Shown one piece after another: positions 34,870-44,141 of a stretch of DNA of 64,000 nt; positions within the stretch are counted from its first letter, which is position 1, and the number at the start of each line of letters is the position of its first letter. The notes under the pieces are model-generated. The model was given only the letters and a program-made list of their open reading frames with translations. It did not search any database and had not been told where the DNA came from. The stretch lies in assembly GCA_001567275.1 (NCBI GenBank), contig LNBX01000008.1:1-64000 (forward strand). Direction: 5' to 3'. The stretch comes from Bacteroidetes bacterium OLB10. GTDB taxonomy: Bacteria > Bacteroidota > Bacteroidia > AKYH767-A > OLB10. Made by a program: the position numbers and the translations under genes.

Positions 34870-37017
34870 ATGATTGAGTTTTTTCGACATTTACTCGAGG
34901 AGTTTGCCTTGCCGCTAAAAAATCCTGTTTTGGTTTTTTCGCTGATATTGCTGATCATACTCCTTTCTCCAATCTTGTTGCGAAGGTTGAATATTCCGGG
35001 GATTATAGGACTTATAATTTCAGGAGTAATCATTGGCCCCTACGGATTAAATATCCTTGAGAAAAATTCAGCTATTGACCTGTTCTCAACAATAGGTCTT
35101 CTTTACATTATGTTTATTGCAGGTCTGGAACTGGATTTAAATGAATTTAAGGCTAATCGAAACAAAAGCTTGTTGTTTGGGCTTTTAACATTTATTATCC
35201 CTTTAGCAATTGGTTTCCCGGTTTGCCATTACTTACTGCATTACGATTTTAATGCAAGTTTTTTAACTGCAAGTATGTTTGCCACACATACACTTGTAGC
35301 TTATCCAATAGTAAGCAAACTGGGGGTTTCTAAAAATCAGGCTGTAGCAGTTACGGTAGGAGGTACCATCCTTACAGATACTGCTGTTTTGATAATACTT
35401 GCAGTGATTTTAGGAAACAAACAAGGCAATTTAGGTCAGGAGTTTTGGATAAAACTTGGAATTTCTCTGACAATCTTTTCAGCAATTATGTTTTTAATTA
35501 TTCCGAGAATTGCTAAATGGTTTTTCCGAAAATTAGAAAGTGAAAAACATTCTCACTATATTTTTGTACTTGCTGTAGTCTTTTTCGGAGCATTCTTAGC
35601 TGAAGTTGCAGGTGTTGAAGCTATCATAGGTGCTTTCGTGGCAGGACTTGCATTGAATAAACTTATTCCACATTCATCAGCATTGATGAACAGAATTGAA
35701 TTTATTGGCAACTCACTTTTCATTCCTTTTTTTCTTATCAGTGTAGGAATGTTGGTTAATGTAAGGGTTTTGCTTAGTGGCCCCACAGCATTAATAGTTG
35801 CCGGAGCACTAACTGTTGTTGCACTTTCAGGAAAATGGTTGGCTGCATTATTCACTCAGTTAGTATTCAGATATTCAGGTGCGCAACGACAATTAATTTT
35901 TGGACTTAGCGGGGCACATGCAGCTGCTACCCTTGCCGTAATACTTGTTGGATATAAAGAAAAAATATTAGACGAGAATATTCTTAATGGAACAATTATT
36001 CTTATTCTCATTACATGCATTGTGGCTTCGTTCGCAACTGAACGTGCAGCCAAAAAAATCATTGTTCAGACTGATGATGATGTTTCTGATTTAATGCGTG
36101 TTAATGGTTTTGACAATGAACACATACTGTTGCCGATAGCCAACATTGACCGAATTGAAAAATTACTGGAATTTACCATATTCATCAAAGACAAAAAGTC
36201 TGTCAATCCCATTTCTATTCTTTCTGTAGTTTCCAACAACGATGAGGCAGAAGTAAATATTCTTAAAACCAGAAATAAGCTTGAAGAATTTGTAAGACAG
36301 GCATCAGCATCTGAAACAAAAGTAAATGTAATCACTACAATTGACCATAATCCGGCCAGCGGAATAGCCCGAATTTCGAGAGAGATTATGGCTGATATAA
36401 TTCTTCTTGGCTGGCCAAGAAAGGTTGGTTTAATTGACAGATTGATTGGCGAAAAGATGGATAATATTCTGAACAGTACTGATAAATGCACTTTCATCTG
36501 TCATATTGAAAAGCCTTTGGTGTTACATAAAAGAATTGTGATTGCTGCACCACCTTTAGCAGAGCATGAAAATGGTTTTGAGCAATGGCTGCAGAAAATG
36601 TCCAAGCTTGCTCAGGAATTGAGTATTCCCATTCAGTTATTTTGTAATCAGCATACTGAAAGGATGGTTCATAAAGCAGCAAAAAGATTAAAGCTGTCAA
36701 CGCCTTTTTCAGTTTCATTATTTGATGCATGGGATGACTTTTTGGTATTGTCAAGAGAAATCAAAAACGATGACCTTTTGGTATTAATATCTGCACGTAA
36801 AGGAGCAGCATCTTATATGAAAGCACTTGATGGCCTACCTGTAAAAATTGAAAAATATTTTTCGAGTATCAGCAGAATAGTAATTTATCCGCAACAGTTC
36901 ACTCAGAGTAATAAAATAGAGGGTTTTGAGGATATCACAGTTGAGCCATTGAGTAAGAGTATTGAGACTATACAGAAAATCAGTAAGGGAATTGGAAGTA
37001 TTTTCAAAAAGGAATAA
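34870..37017 (+). CDS. Kef-type cation:proton antiporter with cytoplasmic UspA-like domains
   Basis: 715 residues. A CPA2 exchanger domain of 12-13 membrane segments (about 15-395: IPGIIGLIISGVIIGPYGLN, LYIMFIAGLELDLNEFK, GVEAIIGAFVAGLALNK), followed by two universal-stress-like domains (about 420-570 and 575-715; LLGWPRK and PLVLHKRIVIAAPP). It exchanges Na+ or K+ for H+ at the inner membrane, and the soluble part may sense a nucleotide. No TrkA-N domain, unlike KefB/C. Single gene, followed by a two-component pair. Confidence 0.9.
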   Translation: MIEFFRHLLEEFALPLKNPVLVFSLILLIILLSPILLRRLNIPGIIGLIISGVIIGPYGLNILEKNSAIDLFSTIGLLYIMFIAGLELDLNEFKANRNKSLLFGLLTFIIPLAIGFPVCHYLLHYDFNASFLTASMFATHTLVAYPIVSKLGVSKNQAVAVTVGGTILTDTAVLIILAVILGNKQGNLGQEFWIKLGISLTIFSAIMFLIIPRIAKWFFRKLESEKHSHYIFVLAVVFFGAFLAEVAGVEAIIGAFVAGLALNKLIPHSSALMNRIEFIGNSLFIPFFLISVGMLVNVRVLLSGPTALIVAGALTVVALSGKWLAALFTQLVFRYSGAQRQLIFGLSGAHAAATLAVILVGYKEKILDENILNGTIILILITCIVASFATERAAKKIIVQTDDDVSDLMRVNGFDNEHILLPIANIDRIEKLLEFTIFIKDKKSVNPISILSVVSNNDEAEVNILKTRNKLEEFVRQASASETKVNVITTIDHNPASGIARISREIMADIILLGWPRKVGLIDRLIGEKMDNILNSTDKCTFICHIEKPLVLHKRIVIAAPPLAEHENGFEQWLQKMSKLAQELSIPIQLFCNQHTERMVHKAAKRLKLSTPFSVSLFDAWDDFLVLSREIKNDDLLVLISARKGAASYMKALDGLPVKIEKYFSSISRIVIYPQQFTQSNKIEGFEDITVEPLSKSIETIQKISKGIGSIFKKE

Positions 37018-37115
37018 AGCAATTAAATAAATTGAACCTCCATCAGGTACTTTAAAATGAAATCTAAAGTGTTTAGGAATTTCGGAGTCTTTAATATTAA
37101 TCGGTTTAAGAGAAA

Positions 37116-37816
37116 ATGAACTGTATAATTGTTGATGATAATAAGCTTGCCAGAACAGCCATGAAACATTTGGTTGAACAGGTAAATTTCCTGACCTTAA
37201 TACAAGAATGTGAAAACTCTACAGAAGCTTATAATGCTATTAACAATGGAAATATAGATTTGGTGTTTCTTGATGTTGAGATGCCTGATATGACAGGCAT
37301 TGAGTTGATAAGAAATATTGATAAAAAACCAATAGTCATTCTTATTACTGCAAAAACAGATTATGCGGTAGAAGCATTTGAACTAAATGTTGCAGATTAT
37401 TTAGTGAAACCTGTTACACTTCAGAGATTCTTGACTTCTGTTTCAAGAGCAAAAGAGCTTTATGACAGCCATGGTGGTCAGGTTGAAACCAATGCTTCAG
37501 AAAATGATTTTATTTTTATCAGAAACAAAGGCGTATTGAATAAAATCAATTTACAGGATATAGAGTACCTTCAGGCATTGGGTGATTATGTGAATATCTA
37601 TACTGCAGAAAGGAAATTTACAGTCCATATTACACTTACAGGTATTGAAAAAAAAGTTGTCGTCAGCAAAGTTTTTTAAGAATCCACAGGTCGTATATAA
37701 TTTCCTTATCAAAAATTGATCATATTGAAGGCGAAACACTTTATATTAATCATCATCCCATACCGGTAGGAGAGCAGTATAGACAAATATTACTTAAGAA
37801 GATTAATTTTATCTGA
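37116..37816 (+). CDS. LytTR-family response regulator, frameshifted in the DNA-binding domain
   Basis: Receiver domain 1-120 with acidic pair VDDN, phosphate acceptor D53 in LVFLDVEMPD, Thr/Lys in LITAK and VKPV. LytTR DNA-binding domain begins near 130 (DFIFIRNKG, IEYLQALGDYVNIYT). As read it stops at 37679, but the missing half of LytTR (LRIHRSYIISLSKIDHIEG...) follows in another frame to 37816. One more T in the six-T run at 37672-37677 makes a normal 233-residue regulator. Probably works with the hybrid kinase 110 bases downstream, though LytTR regulators usually pair with LytS-type kinases. Confidence 0.85.
37672..37677 (+). other. Frameshift site in the LytTR regulator (T6, expected T7)
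   Basis: Adding one T continues VFLRIHRSYIISL, the conserved LytTR core. Confidence 0.72.
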
Positions 37817-37925
37817 ACCTGAAATATTCCGTTTCAACTAAGGTTATCACTGCTTCATCGAATTAATTTCAGAGAAAAACAAGTTTCATAATTATCTTTG
37901 AGGAAACTTTCTGAAGAGAAACTGC

Positions 37926-40118
37926 ATGAAGAGATTTCTACTGTCCAACATTAGCATCAAAATAGGTATAGGCTTTTTTCTTGCACTTATTGCCATAATT
38001 ATTGTGCAGTACCTTACAGATAATAGTATTGAAAATCTTAAAACCTCTCAGCAGGAAATGTTGCGAAGTAATTATCTGACATCAAAAGTCAGCCTGATAG
38101 AGTCATCGGTTTATGCGTATGATAATAAGATTTCCGATTTCGTCTGCACCGGTAATTCCTACTTTTTAAAGAATAACGAAGTTAATCTGAAGCAGGCTAT
38201 TGTTAATATGCAATTTCTCCTAGATCAAAACCTGAGTGGTGATCAAAAGATATTGGTAATAAAACTCGACTCACTTGTGAAGATGGAAATTAATGCGGCT
38301 CAACAAACTTTGGCAGACTATCATAATGAGAGTAAGAGTGATGCCATCGCACAGGTGAGTTCAGGGATTGGTGAAAGAATACTTGATGACATTTCCTATG
38401 TTGTATCTTCTTTTCAAAGAATGGAATCAGAAAACCTGAGCCGGATTATTGAAAGACGTAATCAGCACACACGCGAAGTTGAAATGATGAATAATATGGC
38501 AACAGGCTTTGCCATCGTTGTAATAGTTATTTCTATCATGGTTTTGTTTCGTGATATTAAAAGACGTAACAAAGTTGAACTTGAATTGCGTAATGCAGAA
38601 AAGCAAGCTTATAAAGTAGCCGAAATGAAAGAACAGTTTATGGCCAATATGAGCCATGAAATCAGGACGCCTATGAATTCGATATTAGGTTTTGCTAATT
38701 TTCTAAGCCATACAGAGCTTAATAAAGACCAGCAAGATTATATCCGCGCTATTCAGGCGTCAGGTGAAAATTTGTTGACAATCATCAATGATATTCTTGA
38801 TTTTTCAAAAATTGAAGCTGGGATGCTGCATATTGAGAAAGTAGCTTTTAATCCCGCTGAGCTTTTTCACTCTTTACAGGTAATGTTTCAGCAAAGAGCT
38901 GACGAAAAAAATTTATCATTGAATTTTAATGTTGATGATATTCCTGTTACACTTATTGGTGATCCAACACGATTAACTCAAATTCTGGTCAATTTAATTA
39001 ATAATGCCATTAAGTTTACCAAACAGGGTGGAGTATCTGTTACTGTCAGAAAACTGACAGAGAATGATGATGAGATTTTTCTTGATTTTCAGGTCAAAGA
39101 CAGCGGAATTGGAATTCCACATGAAAAGTTGGATGCAATTTTTGATAGATTTAATCAGGCTGACACAGATACAACCAGAAAATTCGGTGGAAGCGGACTT
39201 GGCTTATCTATTGTGAAAAAGTTAATAGAATTGCTGAATGGTAAAATAAAAGTTGAAAGTAATGTTGGAATAGGCACGGTTTTTATTTTTCAGTTACCTT
39301 TTAAGAAAAATAGTGTAGCATTTAAAGAAAATTTATCTGATAATAAAATTGAATCTCCTAAACCCGCGACTTCTGCTGCTGTTTTAGTTGTGGAAGATAA
39401 TATTATGAATCAAAAACTGGCTCAGTCATTATTGCAATATTGGGGATTTAAATTTGAAATAGCAGAAAATGGAAATGTTGCAATAGAAAAACTTAAAGTA
39501 AAATCTTTTGATCTGATATTAATGGATATTCAAATGCCGGAATTGAATGGTTATGATACAGCTTTCTTTATCAGAAACAATTTAAAACTTGATACACCAA
39601 TAATTGCCATGACGGCACATGCCTTACAGGGTGAAAGAGATAAGTGCATCAGATATGGCATGAATGACTATATTTCAAAACCGATTCATGAAAAGGAACT
39701 GCTTAAACTTATTGAGAAATACCTGAATATTGGACAGCCTGAGTTAAGCAGTAATCAAAACCATTATAAATCTTCGCAATCAAATAATAAAATCACCAAT
39801 CTCCAATATCTTAATGATTTGTCCAATGGGAAGCCTGAGTTTGTAAGACAAATGGTTGATCTGTTTATACTGGAAGCACCTGAAGAAATTGCAAAGCTGG
39901 AACAAGCTATTAATCAAATGCAATATGAAGATATTTATTCCATAGCACATAAATTTAAATCTACGGCATACTTTGTTGGAATAGATTCTGCGAAAAGTGA
40001 TCTTATAACGATTGAACGTTGCGCTTCGGAAAAGTCTAATCCTGAACTGATAAGGAGTTGTTTTATAAAAGTTAAAGATGTTTGCAATAGAGCTGTTGAT
40101 GAATTAAAGAGCCTGTGA
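37926..40118 (+). CDS. Hybrid sensor histidine kinase with receiver and HPt domains
   Basis: 730 residues. Membrane segments about 12-30 and 190-208 enclose a CHASE3-like periplasmic helical sensor. HisKA with H244 in MSHEIRTPMNSILGF, HATPase with NLINNAIKFT (N box), DSGIGIP, GGSGLGLSIV. Receiver domain about 480-600 with D534 in LILMDIQMPE. HPt domain at the C-terminus with H675 in AHKFKSTAYFVG. It carries a whole His-Asp-His relay and would pass phosphate to a separate regulator, possibly the LytTR protein just upstream. The signal is unknown. Confidence 0.93.
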   Translation: MKRFLLSNISIKIGIGFFLALIAIIIVQYLTDNSIENLKTSQQEMLRSNYLTSKVSLIESSVYAYDNKISDFVCTGNSYFLKNNEVNLKQAIVNMQFLLDQNLSGDQKILVIKLDSLVKMEINAAQQTLADYHNESKSDAIAQVSSGIGERILDDISYVVSSFQRMESENLSRIIERRNQHTREVEMMNNMATGFAIVVIVISIMVLFRDIKRRNKVELELRNAEKQAYKVAEMKEQFMANMSHEIRTPMNSILGFANFLSHTELNKDQQDYIRAIQASGENLLTIINDILDFSKIEAGMLHIEKVAFNPAELFHSLQVMFQQRADEKNLSLNFNVDDIPVTLIGDPTRLTQILVNLINNAIKFTKQGGVSVTVRKLTENDDEIFLDFQVKDSGIGIPHEKLDAIFDRFNQADTDTTRKFGGSGLGLSIVKKLIELLNGKIKVESNVGIGTVFIFQLPFKKNSVAFKENLSDNKIESPKPATSAAVLVVEDNIMNQKLAQSLLQYWGFKFEIAENGNVAIEKLKVKSFDLILMDIQMPELNGYDTAFFIRNNLKLDTPIIAMTAHALQGERDKCIRYGMNDYISKPIHEKELLKLIEKYLNIGQPELSSNQNHYKSSQSNNKITNLQYLNDLSNGKPEFVRQMVDLFILEAPEEIAKLEQAINQMQYEDIYSIAHKFKSTAYFVGIDSAKSDLITIERCASEKSNPELIRSCFIKVKDVCNRAVDELKSL

Positions 40119-40352
40119 TACCGGAAATGATTTACATTTCTTCAGAATCCGGATTCAATTTTCATGGTTTCAACATTTAAAATGACGGTTTAGTCTAAAA
40201 GTTTGTCATTCCTGTCCTGTTAAATTTAACTTTAACATAAGTTATAAAAAATCAATCGCAATTGAACTTAATTTGTATTAGATACAAGAAGCTGAAAAAG
40301 AAAGCATAAAAAGACACCGGAGAATTGTTTTCATTAGTTTAGAGTTGTTTTT

Positions 40353-40387
40353 CACCTCACATTTATTTTAAGTGTGAGGTGTTTTTT
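40353..40387 (+). terminator. Strong intrinsic terminator in the intergenic region
   Basis: CACCTCACA pairs with TGTGAGGTG (40373-40381) around an AT loop, then TTTTTT. Confidence 0.82.
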
Positions 40388-40549
40388 AATAAAGCAATCT
40401 GCCGGCATCTGAATGTTGTATCACATAGCGGGATAAAGATTTGGTTTTTCATATAAATGAAAAATGTAAATACAAACAAATTATACTTCAATTCGGCAAA
40501 GAGAAACTGGCTTTCATCGAAAATTACAATACTAAAGTTATTGCGATTG

Positions 40550-40557
40550 TACATTTG
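40550..40557 (+). promoter_or_regulatory. Promoter -7 box of the DUF6438-like lipoprotein
   Basis: TACATTTG, full match, 44 bases before the ATG. Confidence 0.42.
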
Positions 40558-40601
40558 AATTACAATTTCAACAAAAGTTAAACAGTTAAATAGAAAAGAA
40601 A

Positions 40602-41228
40602 ATGAAAACCTCAGTATTAAACATTACTACTTTAAACCTGACAGCCCTGGCTATTATTTCATTATTGACTTTGTCAAGTTGTGATAAAACTGAAGTGCCG
40701 ATTCCGGGACTAAATGAAGCACATAAAACTGAAGCCAATTTAACTAAAGCACCGGTATCCGGTTCAAACAGTGATATTGCCCCACCATTGATGAACCAGA
40801 ACCGATATGCAATTGTGTCAATACAACATCAACCCGGATATACAGCAAATCCAACACCTGACTATATTGTTACGCTATATAATAATGGTGATGTAATATT
40901 TCAGGGATTGAATGGTGTTACTAAATTAGGAACCTATAAATATAATGTTTCACTTGATGTTGTCAATAATGTACAGAATTTGTTAAGCCCGGTTTTTTAT
41001 AAAATAAAAGATGTGTTAACAGATGTACCGGATGTTCCTGATGTAATTACAACCTATCAGATGGCAGAAGATATTGCTCCAATGACACTTATTGATAACG
41101 GACAGAATTATCCTGTTCAGTTAATTCAGCTTAGAAAAAATGTTGAGAGTATGATTAAAGATCAACCTTATGTTGGAATTTTAAACGAACAAGTAAACCA
41201 TATTGAAACACTGACCGGGGCAAATTAG
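40602..41228 (+). CDS. Lipoprotein with a DUF6438-like domain
   Basis: 208 residues. Lipoprotein signal ending in LTLSSC (Cys 27), then a low-complexity linker and a domain around 67-195 with the pattern of DUF6438 (IVSIQHQPGY..., DYIVTLYNNGDVIFQGLNGVT, LGTYKYNVSLDVVNNVQNLL). The family has no known function and usually sits in the envelope. A strong terminator follows, so it is its own unit. Family assignment is from remembered pattern only. Confidence 0.7.
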   Translation: MKTSVLNITTLNLTALAIISLLTLSSCDKTEVPIPGLNEAHKTEANLTKAPVSGSNSDIAPPLMNQNRYAIVSIQHQPGYTANPTPDYIVTLYNNGDVIFQGLNGVTKLGTYKYNVSLDVVNNVQNLLSPVFYKIKDVLTDVPDVPDVITTYQMAEDIAPMTLIDNGQNYPVQLIQLRKNVESMIKDQPYVGILNEQVNHIETLTGAN

Positions 41229-41255
41229 AAGTAATATTCAACAGAGGTTTGTACA

Positions 41256-41297
41256 ATGCCTGCTGCGATAATAAGCAGCAGGCATTTACTTTTTTAA
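41256..41297 (+). terminator. Intrinsic terminator after the DUF6438-like gene
   Basis: ATGCCTGCTGC pairs perfectly with GCAGCAGGCAT (41275-41285), then TTACTTTTTT. Confidence 0.85.
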
Positions 41298-41466
41298 GTA
41301 TTATGTGAATAAAACATTAATAAATTTAATGAAATATTGAACCCGAAAGGCAGCAAGATGATTTCAACGAGGATTTTATCCATTTTGTCGAATAAACAAA
41401 TTATCCGGAATGGCTCATATTAATTTTGAATTGAAAAAGCAATTGATAACTATTAAAACAAAAAAA

Positions 41467-42840
41467 ATGAAAAATCTAAAGTTTAAATATGTAACTGCAG
41501 TTTTAGCTTCTTTGGCTTTTGCAGAAACTACTCATGCACAAACATGGGATTGGGCAAAATCATTTGGAGGAAAAGAAGTGGACTATGTATCAGGAATTAC
41601 AAATGACGCTGCCGGAAATATTTATATGGTAGGCAACTTCAAGGGCACAGCATCTTTCGGAAATAAGAGTCTTACCAGCAAAGGATATTATGATATATTT
41701 CTTGCTAAATATAATCCGGAAGGTCAGTTGATATGGATACAGCAGGAAGGTGGTTCAGATTTGGATGAAGCCAATGGAATTGTCCTTGACAAAAAGGGTA
41801 ATATATACATAACCGGATATTTTACATCCGAAGCTGATTTCGGAGGAGTGAAAATGAAAAGCAGTGGCGACCGTGACTTTTTTCTTGCAAAGTTTGATAA
41901 TAACGGAAAAATAAATTGGATTCAAGCAAGCGAGGGAGTTAATTCAGAGTATGGCAAAGCACTGGCATTGGATAATAACGGGGATATTTTGGTGACAGGC
42001 ATATTCTCCAAAGAGGTCAAGTTTAGAACCAACACCCTTAAATCCAAAGGGAATACTGATGTATTTGTTGCAAGTTATAATGCCGATGGTGCACTCAATT
42101 GGATAAAAACATTAGGAGGAAACGGTAAAGACGAAGCTACGGCAATTACATGCGACAGTAAAGGCAATGCTATTATCACGGGTTGGTTTAGCGGCTCAGC
42201 TGAATTTGGAGAAATAAATTTAATAAGTTCAGGAGATGATGACATTTTCATTGCAAAAATAAATCCTTCAGGTCGTGTTGAATGGGTTGATCAAGCCGGA
42301 GGAAGTGAAAGCGTGGATCGCTCTTACGGAGTTGCAGCCGACTCTCAGAACAATTATTACATAACAGGGTCAATTAAAGGAGAAGCTAAATTTAATGATC
42401 AGATAATTAAAAGTGTAGGAACAGATGATTGTTTTCTGGCTAAATACAATGACAAAGGTGTTCTGTTATGGGTAAAATCATCCGGAGGAAAAGGTGGTGA
42501 AATCGGAAGAGCAATAGCTTTGGATAAATCAGGAAATATTTATGTATGTGGTGATTATAATTCAACTTTCGCAGCCAATTCCAATTCAAGTTCCTATGAT
42601 GACTGGGATATTTTTATTATAAAATATAACGATAAAGGTTTTGCCCTTTCAGCAAATAGCGCTGGTGGTAATGGTTACGACCGCCCTATAGCAATGAGTA
42701 TTGACAATAATAATAATTGTTATATCACAGGCGTGTATGAAAGAGATTGCTTTTTTGGAAAACAGGAAATTATCAGCCAGGGAGACTCCGATATTTTCGT
42801 AGCAAAAACCAAATCCTTTGAACCATTGCGTAACAATTAA
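41467..42840 (+). CDS. Secreted SBBP-repeat beta-propeller protein
   Basis: 457 residues from the ATG at 41467, which opens a signal peptide (MKNLKFKYVTAVLASLAFAE...HAQ); the longer frame from 41410 lacks one. Seven or so repeats of about 55-60 residues follow, each with GNIYxxGxF, a DxFLAKY strand and a W near the end (for example DIFLAKYNPEGQLIWIQQ). These are SBBP/beta-propeller blades. Unlike many relatives it lacks a C-terminal sorting domain. Function unknown; followed after 22 bases by a DUF6600 gene, probably in one operon. Confidence 0.82.
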   Translation: MKNLKFKYVTAVLASLAFAETTHAQTWDWAKSFGGKEVDYVSGITNDAAGNIYMVGNFKGTASFGNKSLTSKGYYDIFLAKYNPEGQLIWIQQEGGSDLDEANGIVLDKKGNIYITGYFTSEADFGGVKMKSSGDRDFFLAKFDNNGKINWIQASEGVNSEYGKALALDNNGDILVTGIFSKEVKFRTNTLKSKGNTDVFVASYNADGALNWIKTLGGNGKDEATAITCDSKGNAIITGWFSGSAEFGEINLISSGDDDIFIAKINPSGRVEWVDQAGGSESVDRSYGVAADSQNNYYITGSIKGEAKFNDQIIKSVGTDDCFLAKYNDKGVLLWVKSSGGKGGEIGRAIALDKSGNIYVCGDYNSTFAANSNSSSYDDWDIFIIKYNDKGFALSANSAGGNGYDRPIAMSIDNNNNCYITGVYERDCFFGKQEIISQGDSDIFVAKTKSFEPLRNN

Positions 42841-42862
42841 ATAACTTTAAATATTTATTTTT

Positions 42863-43726
42863 ATGAAAACAAGAATTAAAATCCGATTTATCCTGATGTT
42901 TATGTTGATGATAAGCATCAACAACAGAAATTTTGCAAGTAACATTCATGTAAGCCGTCCTTCCGGAACGATTACAGTTCAGTATTTTTATGATTACCTT
43001 TCGCCATTCGGAAGATGGGTTGAAATACCTGATGAAGGTTACTGCTGGATTCCTGATGTACCTGCAGGTTTTGTGCCTTATAACACTAATGGTCATTGGG
43101 TTTTTACTGATGAAGGAACTGCATGGGTAAGTTATTACGACTGGGGATGGGCTCCATTTCACTATGGAAGGTGGTTTTATGACGATTTTTATGGATGGGT
43201 CTGGCTACCCGATACCGAATGGGCACCGGCTTGGGTTTGCTGGCGACATGGCGGAGGTTACTTCGGATGGTATCCATTAGCCCCTGGCTGGTCAATCAAT
43301 ATAAATTTTGCATTCATTAATAAAATTCCTGATAACAGATGGATGTTTTGCAGAGAAAATGATTTGTTTCATCCAAGGATAAACAAAGTAATATTGCATA
43401 GCAGTGATAATATTAAAATTATTCATCAAACAACTGTAATCAATCACATAACAACTGTCCATAATGTTACCTATGCATCAGGACCGGAGCGTCAGGAAAT
43501 AAGGGATACAAAATTCAAAGAAGTCCCTGTATATAAAATTCAGAAAATGGAAAAACCGGGAAGACATGTTATAGTAAATAATAACATTAAAATGTATCGG
43601 CCTGAGATTATGAAACCCAGAGAAAATGAACCGGCCCCAATGCCGCAACGGATTTTTAAACGTGAAGAATTTCATCCTGCGATGAGCCCTGTACGTTCTA
43701 ATGAAATAAGAAGAACGACTAAGTAA
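42863..43726 (+). CDS. DUF6600-like secreted Trp/Tyr-rich protein
   Basis: 287 residues. Signal peptide to about residue 25. A Trp/Tyr-rich domain at about 35-150 (YFYDYLSPFGRWVEIPDEGYCW, WVSYYDWGWAPFHYGRW, GWYPLAPG) matches the DUF6600 pattern. The C-terminal half is basic and rich in His, Pro and Arg, probably disordered. Function unknown. It ends in a strong terminator, so SBBP plus DUF6600 form a two-gene unit of secreted proteins. Confidence 0.8.
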   Translation: MKTRIKIRFILMFMLMISINNRNFASNIHVSRPSGTITVQYFYDYLSPFGRWVEIPDEGYCWIPDVPAGFVPYNTNGHWVFTDEGTAWVSYYDWGWAPFHYGRWFYDDFYGWVWLPDTEWAPAWVCWRHGGGYFGWYPLAPGWSININFAFINKIPDNRWMFCRENDLFHPRINKVILHSSDNIKIIHQTTVINHITTVHNVTYASGPERQEIRDTKFKEVPVYKIQKMEKPGRHVIVNNNIKMYRPEIMKPRENEPAPMPQRIFKREEFHPAMSPVRSNEIRRTTK

Positions 43727-43744
43727 TGTATCAGTTTGAATGTA

Positions 43745-43776
43745 TGATGCCCCTGTTTTTCGGGGCATCATTTTTA
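43745..43776 (+). terminator. Intrinsic terminator after the DUF6600-like gene
   Basis: TGATGCCCC pairs with GGGGCATCA (43762-43770) around TGTTTTTC, then a T run. Confidence 0.87.
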
Positions 43777-43797
43777 ATAGCTAAGATTAATCTATTT

Positions 43798-43805
43798 TAA
43801 CTTTG
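43798..43805 (+). promoter_or_regulatory. Promoter -7 box before the small membrane protein and mprF
   Basis: TAACTTTG, full match, ten bases before the ATG at 43816, giving a very short leader. Confidence 0.42.
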
Positions 43806-43815
43806 AATTTTGTCT

Positions 43816-44127
43816 ATGTCCGAAAGACGATCACGAAATAATAACTCACCCTATATTCTTAATGCAAGTTCAAACCTGGTAGGTCTTTGCTTTATAGTAT
43901 TAACTTCTATACGCATGCTGAAAATCGGAGAAGCAACGTTGGTTGATGAATTTACGACCATAGCATTTCTGATTTTTATGGTAAGCACTATTTTAAGTTT
44001 CTTAAGCATGAGACATAACGGTGCTTATGCTGAAAGACTGGAATTGTTGGCCGATTATATTTTCATGGCAGGACTTTTTCTATTGTTTGTTTCTGCATTA
44101 CTTATTACTTTTAAAGTAATTTCCTGA
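43816..44127 (+). CDS. Small membrane protein of unknown family, first gene of the mprF-acvB operon
   Basis: 103 residues from ATG 43816 (a TTG six bases upstream is possible). Three membrane segments (about 17-38, 48-65, 76-98) and a basic N-terminus (SERRSRNNNSP). I recognise no family. It lies 14 bases before mprF and shares the promoter at 43798, so it may belong to the same lipid-modification unit, but its sequence alone gives no function. Confidence 0.65.
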   Translation: MSERRSRNNNSPYILNASSNLVGLCFIVLTSIRMLKIGEATLVDEFTTIAFLIFMVSTILSFLSMRHNGAYAERLELLADYIFMAGLFLLFVSALLITFKVIS

Positions 44128-44141
44128 ATAAATATTAAGAT

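Larger units (their letters stand above)
40119..40601. other. 483-base gap: terminator, palindrome and promoter, possible small RNA
   Basis: No ORF. A perfect 12-bp palindrome GAATCCGGATTC lies near 40145-40160. A strong terminator at 40353-40387 stands 235 bases past the kinase stop, far for that gene, so it may end a separate short transcript. The -7 box of the next gene is at 40550. Confidence 0.4.
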
